In this document: positions 27,385 to 36,210 of the stretch, piece by piece
Layout: each line of letters opens with the position of its first letter
How positions within the stretch are numbered: the stretch's first letter is position 1
DNA from: Lysobacteraceae bacterium
Lineage (GTDB): Bacteria; Pseudomonadota; Gammaproteobacteria; Xanthomonadales; Xanthomonadaceae
Assembly (NCBI GenBank): GCA_008015095.1
Contig: SSEV01000020.1
Coordinates: forward strand, 1 to 37,532
Length of the DNA: 37,532 nucleotides
Direction: 5' to 3'
The notes under the pieces: model-generated
Database searches by the model: none
Told to the model about the DNA's origin: nothing
What the model saw: only the letters and a program-made list of their open reading frames with translations
Position numbers and translations under genes: made by a program

Positions 27385-28413
27385 ATGACCGTTTCGAGCC
27401 CCCCTCTGATCTCCCTGACCCGCCACCTGATCGAGGAGGAGCGTCGCGACCACATCTGCGCCGACCTCCGTCTGTTGCTCGAAGTTGCGGCCCGGGCCTG
27501 CAAGACGATCTCTGTCGCCGTGGGTAAGGGGGCGTTGGGTGGGGTTTTGGGTGATGCGGGCACCGGCAATGTGCAGGGCGAGGCGCAAAAGAAGCTGGAT
27601 GTGCTGAGCAACGAAATTCTGCTGGAAGCCAACGCCTGGGGCGGCCATCTCGCCGCTTGCGCTTCCGAGGAAATGGACCACTGCCAGCCGATCCCCGATG
27701 CCTTCCCGCGCGGCAATTATCTGCTGTTGTTCGATCCTCTCGACGGCAGTAGCAATATCGACGTCAATGTCAGCGTCGGTACGATTTTTTCGGTGCTGCG
27801 CTGCCCGGACGGCGTGACCGAGCCCACCGATGCGCATTTCCTGCAACCCGGCGCCGCCCAGGTCGCGGCCGGCTATTGCATCTATGGTCCCAGCACCATG
27901 CTGGTGCTGACCATCGGCCACGGCACCCATGCGTTCACGCTCGATCGCGAGCAAGGCTCGTTCGTGCTCACCCGCAGGGATATGCGGATTCCCGAAGACA
28001 CCAAGGAATTCGCGATCAACATGTCCAATCAGCGGCATTGGGATGCGCCGATGCAAGCTTACGTGCGCGACCTGCTCGCCGGTAAGGAAGGTCCGCGTGG
28101 CCGCGATTTCAATATGCGCTGGATCGCCTCGATGGTCGCCGATGTGCATCGCATCCTGAGCCGCGGCGGGATCTTCATCTATCCTTGGGACCGGAAAGAT
28201 CCTGGCAAACCCGGCAAGCTGCGTCTGATGTACGAAGCCAACCCGATGAGCATGCTGGTGGAACAGGCCGGAGGCGCCGCCACCGACGGCCGCCAGCGCA
28301 TGCTCGAAATCCAGCCTACCGAACTGCATCAGCGCGTCCCTGTTTTCCTGGGCTCGCGCACGGAAGTGGAGATCGCCACTCGTTACCATTTGGATCACGA
28401 CCACAGCCGGTGA
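27385..28413 (+). CDS. fbp: Fructose-1,6-bisphosphatase, class I
   Basis: Fbp removes the 1-phosphate of fructose 1,6-bisphosphate in gluconeogenesis. The 342-residue protein has the metal-binding [25 protein letters not shown] region at about 113-137, the ASEE metal site near residue 93, [12 protein letters not shown], and the substrate-binding [20 protein letters not shown] at about 277-297. The ATG at 27385 matches the family start; the frame is open further upstream but that part is not protein-like. Gluconeogenesis is needed for growth on acetate, which matches the acs block, though the two are about 13 kb apart. Confidence 0.95.
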   Translation: MTVSSPPLISLTRHLIEEERRDHICADLRLLLEVAARACKTISVAVGKGALGGVLGDAGTGNVQGEAQKKLDVLSNEILLEANAWGGHLAACASEEMDHCQPIPDAFPRGNYLLLFDPLDGSSNIDVNVSVGTIFSVLRCPDGVTEPTDAHFLQPGAAQVAAGYCIYGPSTMLVLTIGHGTHAFTLDREQGSFVLTRRDMRIPEDTKEFAINMSNQRHWDAPMQAYVRDLLAGKEGPRGRDFNMRWIASMVADVHRILSRGGIFIYPWDRKDPGKPGKLRLMYEANPMSMLVEQAGGAATDGRQRMLEIQPTELHQRVPVFLGSRTEVEIATRYHLDHDHSR

Positions 28414-28420
28414 GCTTTCG

Positions 28421-29227
28421 ATGGATCGAAACGGACTAGGCACACACGCAGGGCAGCGCCGTGAGCAGGTGCTGATCACCGGCGCTTCCGCCGGGATCGG
28501 CATGGAGCTCGCGCGTTGTTTCGCCGCCGATCGCAGTACGCTGATCCTCAGCGCACGACGCGAAGCGGAACTGCAATTGCTAGCGGCCGAGTTGCGCACC
28601 AAGTACGAAGTCGAAGTGCACGTCTTACCTGCGGATCTCGCGGATCCCTCCGGGGTTGCCGCGCTGTTGTCCGCATTGACCGAACTCGGCCTAAGTCCAG
28701 ATGTCTTGGTCAACAACGCCGGCTTCGGCGCCCGCGGCCATTTCGCCGAACTCGCCGCTGGCCGAATCGAAGGTATGCTCGCGGTCAACGTCACCGCGGT
28801 GACCCGCTTGGCGCATGCCCTGTTGCCGTCGATGCGCGCGCGGCGGCGCGGTGGCATTCTCAACGTCGCCTCGACCGCAGCATTTCAGCCCGGGCCGTAT
28901 ATGGCTGTCTATTACGCGACCAAGGCCTATGTGTTGTCATGGAGCGAGGCGTTGTTCGAGGAGTGCCGCGATGAAGGGGTCACGGTCAGCGCGCTCTGCC
29001 CCGGTCCGACCCATACCGAGTTCTCCTCGGTCGCCGGCACCGATGATACCCGCCTGCTCAAGCTCGGCTCGATGGATGCCGTCACCGTCGCACGGGTCGG
29101 GCATGCCGCGTTCCGCGCCGGCAAACCCTTGTCGATCCCTGGTTTCAATAACCGCCTCGGCGCATTCAGCGTCCGATTCTTCCCGCGCGCCTTGGTGCGC
29201 AAATTAGTGACGAAACTGCAGAAATGA
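28421..29227 (+). CDS. Short-chain dehydrogenase/reductase
   Basis: The 268-residue protein is a classical SDR. It has the cofactor motif TGASAGIG (residues 20-27), NNAGFGARG, Ser in NVASTAA, and the catalytic YYATK near 164-168, followed by CPGPTHTEF. RR near residue 45 suggests NADP preference. Substrate is unknown; proteins of this subgroup (DltE/YqjQ-like) act on diverse carbonyl compounds. It lies 7 bases after fbp and overlaps the following dioxygenase gene by 4 bases (ATGA), so the three genes are probably one operon. Confidence 0.85.
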   Translation: MDRNGLGTHAGQRREQVLITGASAGIGMELARCFAADRSTLILSARREAELQLLAAELRTKYEVEVHVLPADLADPSGVAALLSALTELGLSPDVLVNNAGFGARGHFAELAAGRIEGMLAVNVTAVTRLAHALLPSMRARRRGGILNVASTAAFQPGPYMAVYYATKAYVLSWSEALFEECRDEGVTVSALCPGPTHTEFSSVAGTDDTRLLKLGSMDAVTVARVGHAAFRAGKPLSIPGFNNRLGAFSVRFFPRALVRKLVTKLQK

Positions 29228-29940
29228 ACATGCCCGCGTCTGCTCTGCCCGATTTCATCAAGATCACTCCCGATACCCTCTCCGCGGAAGACTGCGCGCG
29301 AATCGTCTCTCGCATTCGCGGCAGCAGCAACCTGCAGCCAGGTCGCGTTGGTGGCGGCGTCTTTCCCGAACTCAAGCACAGTCGCGACATCAGCATCACC
29401 GGCGCCGCCGAATGGCAGGACGTAGAACAGATGATCAACGGTGCAGTGTTCAAGGGAATGCTGGCCTATCTGCGAACGTACCCACAGGCCCTACTCGCGC
29501 CATTGATGTTGCAACAGCCAGGGCCGGATGGCGCTTTGCGCCGGCTTGATGCCGAAGAGGTCAGCGCGATGGACGATGTCAGGCTCGGCGGCCTCATTGA
29601 GGTCTGCCTGCGCCCGGGCCCGATCAACCTGCAGTGGTACAACGCCGACGAAGGCGGTTACCCATATTGGCACTGCGAGCTGTATCCGCGCGATACCGGT
29701 TGCGAGACGCTGCATCGGCACCTGCTGTGGACCATGTACCTCAACGACGATTTCGAAGAGGGCGAGACCGAATTCATGTTCCAGCAGCGCAAAGTCGTGC
29801 CGCAGACCGGCGCGATGCTGATCGCACCGACGTCCTTCACCCACACCCACCGCGGCAACCGCCCCAAGGGCGGCGACAAGTTCATCGCTACCAGCTGGGT
29901 TTTGTTCCAGCGTGCGGAGAAGCTGTTCGGCCAACAGTGA
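29224..29940 (+). CDS. 2-oxoglutarate/Fe(II)-type oxygenase
   Basis: The 238-residue protein has an HxE/H pattern expected of the 2OG-Fe(II) oxygenase superfamily: His150 and Glu152 in YWHCELYPR and a distal His (207 or 209) in SFTHTHRGNRP, with Lys219 as the likely 2-oxoglutarate partner in DKFIATSW. The strand MYLNDDFEEGETEF is typical of the double-stranded beta-helix fold. It has no signal peptide. Substrate is unknown. Its start overlaps the SDR stop. The following repeat element lies about 100 bases downstream. Confidence 0.8.
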   Translation: MNMPASALPDFIKITPDTLSAEDCARIVSRIRGSSNLQPGRVGGGVFPELKHSRDISITGAAEWQDVEQMINGAVFKGMLAYLRTYPQALLAPLMLQQPGPDGALRRLDAEEVSAMDDVRLGGLIEVCLRPGPINLQWYNADEGGYPYWHCELYPRDTGCETLHRHLLWTMYLNDDFEEGETEFMFQQRKVVPQTGAMLIAPTSFTHTHRGNRPKGGDKFIATSWVLFQRAEKLFGQQ

Positions 29941-30039
29941 CGGCTCAAAGGCCGATCGATTCACCGAACATCTGGCTTCCGATCGAAGCTCCTTTCGAAA
30001 CTCCTTGTTGTAGCGCAAGCCGTCGTGGCCATGACGGGT

Positions 30040-30198
30040 TTAGGGCAACACTGCAAAAGTCAGCGTTGCCGCGGCACAGGGATGTGCCGCCCGCGAATCA
30101 ATCACGCAAGTGATTGATTCGGCGAGAGCAAGTCCGAATTCATCTCGGACTTCGACCACTGCGCAAGTCCAGGAGGGACTTGTTCAGTGTTGCCTTAA
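30040..30198. mobile_element. MITE-like element with terminal inverted repeats (copy 2, complete)
   Basis: The 159-bp element begins TTAGGGCAACACTG and ends CAGTGTTGCCTTAA, which are inverted repeats matching at 13 of 14 bases. Between them are four hairpins: GCGGCACA/TGTGCCGC (30071-30090), the 11-bp stem GAATCAATCAC/GTGATTGATTC (30095-30120), a stem on AGTCCGA near 30130-30152, and CAAGTCC/GGGACTTG near 30163-30182. There is no coding capacity. The right 113 bases are repeated at 1-114. It ends 8 bases after the convergent radical SAM gene stop and could act as that gene's terminator. Confidence 0.8.
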
Positions 30199-30206
30199 GC
30201 GTCGTC

Positions 30207-31349
30207 CTACGCGAACAGCTCGCCTTGCGGTGACTCCACCTTCGGTGGTTCCGGCGCGATGAACTTCGAGACGTCTAACGGACGCAGCCGATCGAAACCG
30301 TTGCGCTTGTGCGCCTTGGCGAAACGCATGGCGATCAGATCGGCGAATGGGCCTTCGCCGCGCATGCGCTTGCCGTAGGCACTGTCGTAGTCCTTGCCGC
30401 CGCGCATCTGTCGAATCAGGCTCATCACATGCGCGGCGCGATCGGGATAATGCAGGGTCAACCATTCACGCCAGACCTCTTTCAGCTCATGCGGCAATCG
30501 CAGCAGCACATAACCGGCGGCGCGCGCGCCGTGGGCGTAGGCGGTTTCGAGGATGTGCTCCAGGTCGTGATCGGTGACCATCGGGATGATCGGCGCAACC
30601 ATCACCCCCACCGGCACGCCGGCCTCGTGCAGCGTCTGCAGGATCTTCAGCCGTGTATGCGGCGCGGCGGCGCGAGGTTCGAGTTTCGCCGAAAGCCTGT
30701 TGTCTAGCGTGGTGATCGAAACGTAGACATGCACCAGGTTCTCGCGCGCCATCGGCGCTAGCAGATCCAGATCGCGCAAGATCAAAGCGCTCTTGGTGAT
30801 CAGGTTGACCGGATGACAGCATTCCGCCATCGTCTCGAGCAATTGACGGGTCACGCGATAACGTCGCTCGATCGGCTGGTATGCATCCGTATTGATGCCC
30901 AATGCGATCGGCTGCGCGCGATAGCCTTTGCGCATGAATTCCTTGCGCAGCAACCCGGCGGCATTGGTCTTTGCATACAGTCGGGTCTCGAAATCCAGAC
31001 CTGGCGACAAATCGAGATAGGCATGTGACGGTCGCGCGAAACAATACACGCAACCATGTTCGCAGCCTCGATACGGATTCACCGACTGACGCATCGGGAT
31101 ATCCGGCGAATCATTGCGGCTGATGATGCTGCGCGCGCGTTCTTCGGTGACGCGGGTCGGTACGCCCGCACCGGCATGGATGTCGTCGCCACCTTCCGCG
31201 GCGTATACCGATCCCCAACCGTCGTCTTCGGCATGGGTCGAGGTTTTTTCGAACCGCCCTGACACGAACGAAGCCGCGCCCCGACCTTTGAGCGGCCCTG
31301 CATTGAGCAGGTTGTGCACCGCAGGATTGACTTTGCCGACGTCGCGCAT
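30207..31349 (-). CDS. PA0069-family radical SAM protein
   Basis: The 380-residue protein has the cluster motif Cys96-x3-Cys100-x2-Cys103 (RGCEHGCVYCFAR), followed by HAYLDLSPGLDFETRLYAK, which is typical of the PA0069/SplB-like group. Further family blocks are GINTDAYQP, TKSALILRDLDLL, and VMVAPIIPMVTDHDLE. The enzyme binds a [4Fe-4S] cluster and S-adenosylmethionine; its substrate is unknown, and the group is sometimes compared with spore photoproduct lyase. It is divergent from cls. I see no link to the RiPP cluster 11 kb away. Confidence 0.9.
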   Translation of the reverse strand: MRDVGKVNPAVHNLLNAGPLKGRGAASFVSGRFEKTSTHAEDDGWGSVYAAEGGDDIHAGAGVPTRVTEERARSIISRNDSPDIPMRQSVNPYRGCEHGCVYCFARPSHAYLDLSPGLDFETRLYAKTNAAGLLRKEFMRKGYRAQPIALGINTDAYQPIERRYRVTRQLLETMAECCHPVNLITKSALILRDLDLLAPMARENLVHVYVSITTLDNRLSAKLEPRAAAPHTRLKILQTLHEAGVPVGVMVAPIIPMVTDHDLEHILETAYAHGARAAGYVLLRLPHELKEVWREWLTLHYPDRAAHVMSLIRQMRGGKDYDSAYGKRMRGEGPFADLIAMRFAKAHKRNGFDRLRPLDVSKFIAPEPPKVESPQGELFA

Positions 31350-31406
31350 GCGGGTAGCCTAGCGTGATCGGGTCGCAGTGGCTGCGACCGCAAGCGGGGA
31401 TCTGCG

Positions 31407-32864
31407 ATGGGCGACACCCTGTTCCGACTGTCAGAACGCCTGTTGGCGATCGAGCACATCGGGCTTTACCTGTATATAGGCTGGGTGGTGTATCTGGTTC
31501 TGCTCGGCGGTTGGATCATTCTGCAGAAACGCGAGCCGGTGGCGACGTTGAGCTGGCTGCTCGGCCTGGCGTTGCTGCCATACCTGGGCTTTGTGATCTA
31601 CCACCTCTTCGGACCACAGAAAATAGAACGGCAACGCTTGCGTCGCAGACGCAGCCGGCTCGACGACGAGGCTTTGGGCCATCTGCCCGATGGTCCCAAC
31701 TGCGCACCGGAGGCGCGCGAGCTGGCCAGAATGGCGCAAACCGTCACCGGGCTGGCGCCGAGCAGCGCGCGCGAAGTGCGGCTGTTGGTAGATGGATGCG
31801 CCAAATACGAAGCTTTGATCGCGGATCTGGCGAAGGCGCGGCAACACGTCCATCTCGAGTACTACATCTACACCCCCGACGAGAGCGGGCGCTTGATTCG
31901 CGACGCCCTGGTCGATTGCGCGCGACGCGGCGTGCGCGTGCGCGTGCTGCTGGATGCCATCGGCTCGGCCAAAGCCTCACGTGCGTTTTTCGCGCCTTTG
32001 CTGGATGTCGGCGGCGAGCTGATCTGGTTCCATCCCACACGATTGTGGCGCTTCTTTCTGCGGCCATGGCTCAATCTGCGCACGCATCGCAAAATCGTCG
32101 TGATCGACAATCGAATCGCGTATACCGGCGGCATCAACATCACCGACGAGGAAAACGAACGGCTTCGTTCCGACGCCTATCGCGATCTGCATCTGCGTAT
32201 CGAAGGCGACGTGGTGCGCACGCTGCAGCAAGTATTCGTCGAGGATTGGATCTATGCCTGCGGCGAACGCGCATTGATTTCGGAAATCGTGCGCAGTATG
32301 CCGGAAGCGTCGCCGGGGACAGTCTCGGCGCAGGTGCTGACCTCGGGACCGGATTCGTCGTGGGAAGCCATTCACCGGATCCATGTCGGTCTCATTCATG
32401 CCGCGCGCGCGCGGGTGTGGCTGGTCACACCCTACTTCGTTCCGGGCGAGGCGGCGATGATGGCTTTGACTTCGGCCGCGCTCGGAGGCCTGGACGTGCG
32501 TCTGCTCGTTCCCAAGGACAGCGATTCCCGGCTGGTGACCCTGGCTGCGCGTTCCTATTACGATGAGCTGATGGCCGCAGGCGTGAAGATCTACGAATAT
32601 GGTCCGCGCATGCTGCACACCAAGGCCCTGCTGATCGACGAAACCACCGCAGTGATCGGCAGCGCCAATTTCGATCACCGCAGTTTCCGACTCAACTTCG
32701 AAGTCTCGGTGCTGTTCCAGGATCACGGCATCGCACTGCGCTTGTCGCGGCTGATCGAAGGCGAATTTGCGAATGCCCCCCGGGTTCGCCAAGATCGCTT
32801 GCGCCCTTTGCTGCATGTGCGCTTGCCGGAAGCGCTCGCGCGTTTGCTCTCGCCGCTGCTTTGA
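31407..32864 (+). CDS. cls: Cardiolipin synthase, phospholipase D family
   Basis: The 485-residue protein has two N-terminal membrane segments (YIGWVVYLVLLGGWIIL and LSWLLGLALLPYLGFVIYHLFG) and two HKD motifs, HRKIVVID near residue 226 and HTKALLID near 404. GSANFDHRSFRLNFE follows the second. This is the ClsA layout: it condenses phosphatidylglycerol molecules to cardiolipin at the inner membrane. Length is standard. It is followed, after about 120 bases, by a small membrane protein gene. Confidence 0.95.
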   Translation: MGDTLFRLSERLLAIEHIGLYLYIGWVVYLVLLGGWIILQKREPVATLSWLLGLALLPYLGFVIYHLFGPQKIERQRLRRRRSRLDDEALGHLPDGPNCAPEARELARMAQTVTGLAPSSAREVRLLVDGCAKYEALIADLAKARQHVHLEYYIYTPDESGRLIRDALVDCARRGVRVRVLLDAIGSAKASRAFFAPLLDVGGELIWFHPTRLWRFFLRPWLNLRTHRKIVVIDNRIAYTGGINITDEENERLRSDAYRDLHLRIEGDVVRTLQQVFVEDWIYACGERALISEIVRSMPEASPGTVSAQVLTSGPDSSWEAIHRIHVGLIHAARARVWLVTPYFVPGEAAMMALTSAALGGLDVRLLVPKDSDSRLVTLAARSYYDELMAAGVKIYEYGPRMLHTKALLIDETTAVIGSANFDHRSFRLNFEVSVLFQDHGIALRLSRLIEGEFANAPRVRQDRLRPLLHVRLPEALARLLSPLL

Positions 32865-32985
32865 TCCGGCTTATTGCTCGGATAAGCGGCACCGCTCTCC
32901 CGGCCGACGGCTCCGCAGCCGCCTGTGGCGGCCCCGCGCAAGAGAGTAGACTGGCGCCCATCCTCTGCCCCCTGGGGAGCGCATC

Positions 32986-33261
32986 ATGCCCTGGTTGTTC
33001 CTGTTGCTGGCGATCGGCGCTTTCGTCGTCGCGCTCAATTCCAGTTCGGTGCCGATCGTCGCGATTTGTCTGATCGCCGCTTTGGCTGGAATGGTCATGT
33101 GGATCATGGGGCTTTTGGCGCAACGAGTAGGCAACAGCAGTCGCAGCGACGTCATGCTGATTGATCCTCAGGAACTGCGCCGCCTACGTGAGCAGGCGGA
33201 GGCGCGGCGCCACGATGCCACGCCCGCCGCACAGGCGAGCGGAGAACCACCCACACAATGA
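32986..33261 (+). CDS. Small two-helix membrane protein
   Basis: The 91-residue product has two hydrophobic segments ([15 protein letters not shown] and [21 protein letters not shown]) and a charged tail ([15 protein letters not shown]). It resembles small, poorly characterised inner-membrane proteins found near pdxJ or cls in Xanthomonadaceae, but I cannot name a family. GGGGAG lies upstream of the ATG. It ends 34 bases before the pdxJ start and is likely cotranscribed with it. Confidence 0.7.
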   Translation: MPWLFLLLAIGAFVVALNSSSVPIVAICLIAALAGMVMWIMGLLAQRVGNSSRSDVMLIDPQELRRLREQAEARRHDATPAAQASGEPPTQ

Positions 33262-33295
33262 CACGCGCCCCCTTGTCGTTCTCGACCGCCGCCGC

Positions 33296-34057
33296 GTGAC
33301 CGTCCTCAGCGTCAATGTCAATAAGATCGCCGTGCTGCGCAATTCGCGCGGTGGCCGCGATCCCGACGTGGTGCAGGCTGCCCGTATCTGCCTTGATGCC
33401 GGCGCCCACGGGATTACCGTGCATCCGCGGCCCGATGCTCGACATATCCGTGCCGAAGACGTCTTCGCGTTGGCCGAGCTGACTCGGGCATACGGCATCG
33501 AATTCAACCTCGAAGGTAATCCTTTCGCGCCGCCGCGCGAGGGTTACCCTGGATTCCTTGCCCTATGCGCACAGGCGCGACCGGCGCAGGCCACGCTGGT
33601 TCCGGACAGCGATGCGCAACTGACCTCGGATCACGGGTTCGATTTCATCGGCGATCTCGATGATCTGCGGATGCATGTCAACGCGCTCAAAACGCTGGGC
33701 TGCAGGGTCAGCGTGTTCGCAGACGCCGTCATTGCCCCGGAATCGGCGATGTCCGCAGCCGCGCGCAGCGGCGCGGACCGCATCGAACTCTATACCGGCC
33801 CTTATGCCGAAGCGTATGGGCGCCGCGCAACTCTCGAAGCTCTTCCCTTGTTCACGACAACGGCGATTGCGGCTCAGCGCCACGGCCTGGGCGTGAATGC
33901 CGGACACGACCTCAGTCAGGCGAATCTCGGCGCTTTTCTCGATGCCGTGCCGGACGTACTTGAAGTCTCGATCGGCCACGCGCTGATCGGCGAGGCTTTG
34001 TATACCGGACTGGCCGATACCGTGCGCGCATATCTGGCGATTCTGCGCGGCCGCTGA
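33296..34057 (+). CDS. pdxJ: Pyridoxine 5'-phosphate synthase PdxJ
   Basis: PdxJ condenses 1-deoxyxylulose 5-phosphate with 3-amino-2-oxopropyl phosphate to form pyridoxine 5'-phosphate. The 253-residue protein has [17 protein letters not shown] at the start, [13 protein letters not shown], and [13 protein letters not shown], and ends with [13 protein letters not shown], all typical of PdxJ. The GTG at 33296 is chosen because family members begin at this point; no strong ribosome site is visible and an in-frame ATG at 33215 would overlap the previous gene. It is convergent with the exbD genes, the arrangement seen in Xanthomonas. Confidence 0.93.
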   Translation: MTVLSVNVNKIAVLRNSRGGRDPDVVQAARICLDAGAHGITVHPRPDARHIRAEDVFALAELTRAYGIEFNLEGNPFAPPREGYPGFLALCAQARPAQATLVPDSDAQLTSDHGFDFIGDLDDLRMHVNALKTLGCRVSVFADAVIAPESAMSAAARSGADRIELYTGPYAEAYGRRATLEALPLFTTTAIAAQRHGLGVNAGHDLSQANLGAFLDAVPDVLEVSIGHALIGEALYTGLADTVRAYLAILRGR

Positions 34058-34068
34058 TCGATCCTCGC

Positions 34069-34093
34069 CGGCGCCGAAGCCTGCCAGGCGCCG
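34069..34093. terminator. Hairpin between pdxJ and exbD
   Basis: CGGCGCC and GGCGCCG form a 7-bp stem around an 11-base loop in the 43-base gap between convergent genes. It has no T-tract and is only a weak terminator candidate. Confidence 0.35.
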
Positions 34094-34100
34094 CACGGAT

Positions 34101-34502
34101 TCATCGTACGAAGGCGATATTACGAACCCCGGCGTTCTCAGCGACCGCCAGCACTTTTGCGATCACCTGATAGTCCGCTTCGCCATTCGCATGGATTTTC
34201 ATCGCCGGTGATCGTGCGTCGGCGCGCTCAACTTCCGCGGAGAACATCGACGGCAACGCCGACATCGGAACCGGGTGGCCGTCGACGAAGACTTGCCCGG
34301 ATGCATCGATGCGCAATTCGAGCGTTGGCGGTGGTGTCTGCTCTTCAATTGGCGGTTTGCCGTTGAGGCGCAGTGGTATCGGCGTGGAAATGATCGGGGC
34401 GGCGATCATGAAGATCACCAGCAAGACCAACATCACATCGACCAGCGGCGTGATGTTCATGTCGACCATCGGGTTGGTGCTTGACTGGGCGGAAATAGCC
34501 AT
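34101..34502 (-). CDS. exbD: ExbD/TolR biopolymer transporter (fourth exbD of the window)
   Basis: The 133-residue protein has a cytoplasmic N-terminus, one membrane helix with the proton-binding Asp in [21 protein letters not shown], and a periplasmic domain. It is closest to the exbD at 35325-35741 (shared ASGQVF, DYQVIAKVLAVA-like blocks). It is 15 bases downstream of the exbD at 34518-34940, and the two make a pair that mirrors the pair further upstream. It should act with ExbB and TonB to energise outer-membrane receptors. Confidence 0.9.
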   Translation of the reverse strand: MAISAQSSTNPMVDMNITPLVDVMLVLLVIFMIAAPIISTPIPLRLNGKPPIEEQTPPPTLELRIDASGQVFVDGHPVPMSALPSMFSAEVERADARSPAMKIHANGEADYQVIAKVLAVAENAGVRNIAFVR

Positions 34503-34517
34503 GGTGCGGACTCCGAA

Positions 34518-34940
34518 TCAATTGCGTTGCTGAGTTGAGATGAACCCGACCTTGCGCATGCCGTGGGCCTGGACGATGTTGATGATTTCATTGATGTGGC
34601 GATATCTGGTGGTTTTGTCGCCGCGGATGTTCACATCGGGCTGCGGCTTTTTCTGCGCTTCCACGGATAGCCAGCTTTCGAGCATTTGCTGGGTCACCGG
34701 CTCGTCGTTGAAGAACAGCCTGCCGTCCTCGGTCACTGCCACGGTGACCGCTCGCATGGGGGGTTCGTCCACAAAGGGTTCCTCGCGATTCACCTCGGGC
34801 AATATGACTTTGACCTTGGGGGATGCCAGCGGCGCGGCGACCATGAAGATGATCAGCAACACCAGCATTACATCGACCAATGGGGTGATGTTGATGTCCG
34901 AAAGCGTGGTGTTCTGTTCCTGGATCTGCGCGAAGGCCAT
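34518..34940 (-). CDS. exbD: ExbD/TolR biopolymer transporter (third exbD of the window)
   Basis: The 140-residue protein has the membrane helix [19 protein letters not shown] with its proton-carrying Asp, and a periplasmic domain with VAVTEDGRLFFNDEPVTQQ and VNIRGDKTTRYRHINE. These blocks are almost the same as in the exbD at 35757-36179, so the two are paralogues from a duplication. It begins the downstream pair, behind a terminator and a 384-base gap. Confidence 0.92.
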   Translation of the reverse strand: MAFAQIQEQNTTLSDINITPLVDVMLVLLIIFMVAAPLASPKVKVILPEVNREEPFVDEPPMRAVTVAVTEDGRLFFNDEPVTQQMLESWLSVEAQKKPQPDVNIRGDKTTRYRHINEIINIVQAHGMRKVGFISTQQRN

Positions 34941-35324
34941 GCCGTTGCTCCTGTGATCCGGATGCTTAAAGGCCGGATGTTCCGAGATAGGGTCTGCGAT
35001 CTGGGTCTAACCGGCTATCGGCAAACGATCTTGAAGTCCGCTTTTCTAACCGCACTCCATGATGAGAAGCTCGAATAACGCAACGACCATGCTTTCTGCT
35101 CCCGGCACGATCGCATCCTCTTTGGTGCGCCCTTTTCGTCACCGACAACATACCTCCGGACGGCTTTGCCGAGTGTGTCGGTTCGCGCTGGCATGCCTTC
35201 CGCGAGAGATTGATGCAGATGCTCGGCCAAAAAAAGCGCCGCCCTTTGGGCGGCGCGAAAAAGTAAGCGTTTTTGCTCGCCTGACGCCGGGCTGCAACCG
35301 GCGCGAGGGTGTTGCGATTTGATG
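34941..35324. other. Gap between the two exbD pairs
   Basis: The 384 bases hold no supported gene. A clear terminator for the upstream tonB-exbB-exbD-exbD transcript lies at 35229-35256. The rest must include the promoter of the second exbD pair; I could not identify its boxes with confidence. Confidence 0.6.
35229..35256 (-). terminator. Rho-independent terminator after the first exbD pair
   Basis: On the minus strand GCGCCGCCC, loop AAA, GGGCGGCGC forms a perfect 9-bp stem followed by a run of seven T. It lies about 70 bases past the exbD stop at 35325 and should end the tonB-exbB-exbD-exbD message. Confidence 0.9.
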
Positions 35325-35741
35325 CTAGGGTTTCTTGACGAAGCCGATCTTCTTCATATCGGCATCCTTGGCTTGGCCAAGGACTTTCGCCAACACTTCG
35401 TACTGCGCATCCTCGTTCATATCGATCTCGAGGGTCGGCTGATTCGTCGGATCACGCTCGACTTCAGCCTGCATCATGCTCTGCAGAGCGGAGACCGGCG
35501 TCGGGCTGTTATTCCAGAACACCTGCCCTGAGGAGTCGATACGAAGCTTGATCGGCTCCGGCGGCTCCTTCGGATTCTCCGGCGGATTGTTGGTGCGCTG
35601 CGGCAGATCGATGTCGATCGGATACGACATGATCGGCGCGGTGACCATGAAGATGATCAACAACACCAGCATCACGTCGACCAGCGGAGTGACGTTCATG
35701 TCGACCATCGGGCCGCCGCTGGAATTGGAGGAAAAAGCCAT
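35325..35741 (-). CDS. exbD: ExbD/TolR biopolymer transporter (second exbD of the tonB operon)
   Basis: The 138-residue protein has the standard [21 protein letters not shown] helix with the essential Asp. The periplasmic domain ([46 protein letters not shown]) follows. In Xanthomonas a second exbD follows the first in the tonB operon and is dispensable for iron uptake there, according to what I know of that system. It starts 15 bases after the preceding exbD and ends before a strong terminator. Confidence 0.92.
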   Translation of the reverse strand: MAFSSNSSGGPMVDMNVTPLVDVMLVLLIIFMVTAPIMSYPIDIDLPQRTNNPPENPKEPPEPIKLRIDSSGQVFWNNSPTPVSALQSMMQAEVERDPTNQPTLEIDMNEDAQYEVLAKVLGQAKDADMKKIGFVKKP

Positions 35742-35756
35742 CGTTTGGACTCCCGA

Positions 35757-36179
35757 TCAATCGCGTTCTTTGGTCGAAACGAACCCGACCTTGCGCATGC
35801 CCTGGGCCTGGGCGATGTTGACCACCTCGTTGATGTAACGGTACTTGGTGGTCTTGTCGCCGCGGATATTCACGTCGGGCTGCGGCACCTTCTGGGCTTC
35901 CACGGACAACCGGCTTTCGAGCAATTGCTGGGTGACCGGCTCGTCGTTGAAGAACAGCTTGCCGTCCTCGGTGACCGCCACGGTGACCGGCGGCGCCGGC
36001 GGCACCCGATCACGTTCGCGGCTTTCGTAATCGGCCTGCGGCAGCTCGACCTTGACCTTATGCGACATCAGCGGCGCGGTGATCATGAAAATGATCAACA
36101 GCACCAGCATCACGTCCACCAACGGGGTGACGTTGATGTCGGACTTCGGGCCTTCGGTGTCGCCGGAACTGAACGCCAT
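35757..36179 (-). CDS. exbD: ExbD/TolR biopolymer transporter (first exbD of the tonB operon)
   Basis: The 140-residue protein has [23 protein letters not shown] with the proton-carrying Asp, and a periplasmic domain with VAVTEDGKLFFNDEPVTQQ and VNIRGDKTTKYRYINE. It lies 31 bases downstream of exbB and forms with it the ExbB-ExbD proton channel that energises TonB. GGAGAACAG precedes its ATG. Confidence 0.93.
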   Translation of the reverse strand: MAFSSGDTEGPKSDINVTPLVDVMLVLLIIFMITAPLMSHKVKVELPQADYESRERDRVPPAPPVTVAVTEDGKLFFNDEPVTQQLLESRLSVEAQKVPQPDVNIRGDKTTKYRYINEVVNIAQAQGMRKVGFVSTKERD

Positions 36180-36210
36180 GACTGTTCTCCGTCAGGATCG
36201 TGACTTGGCT

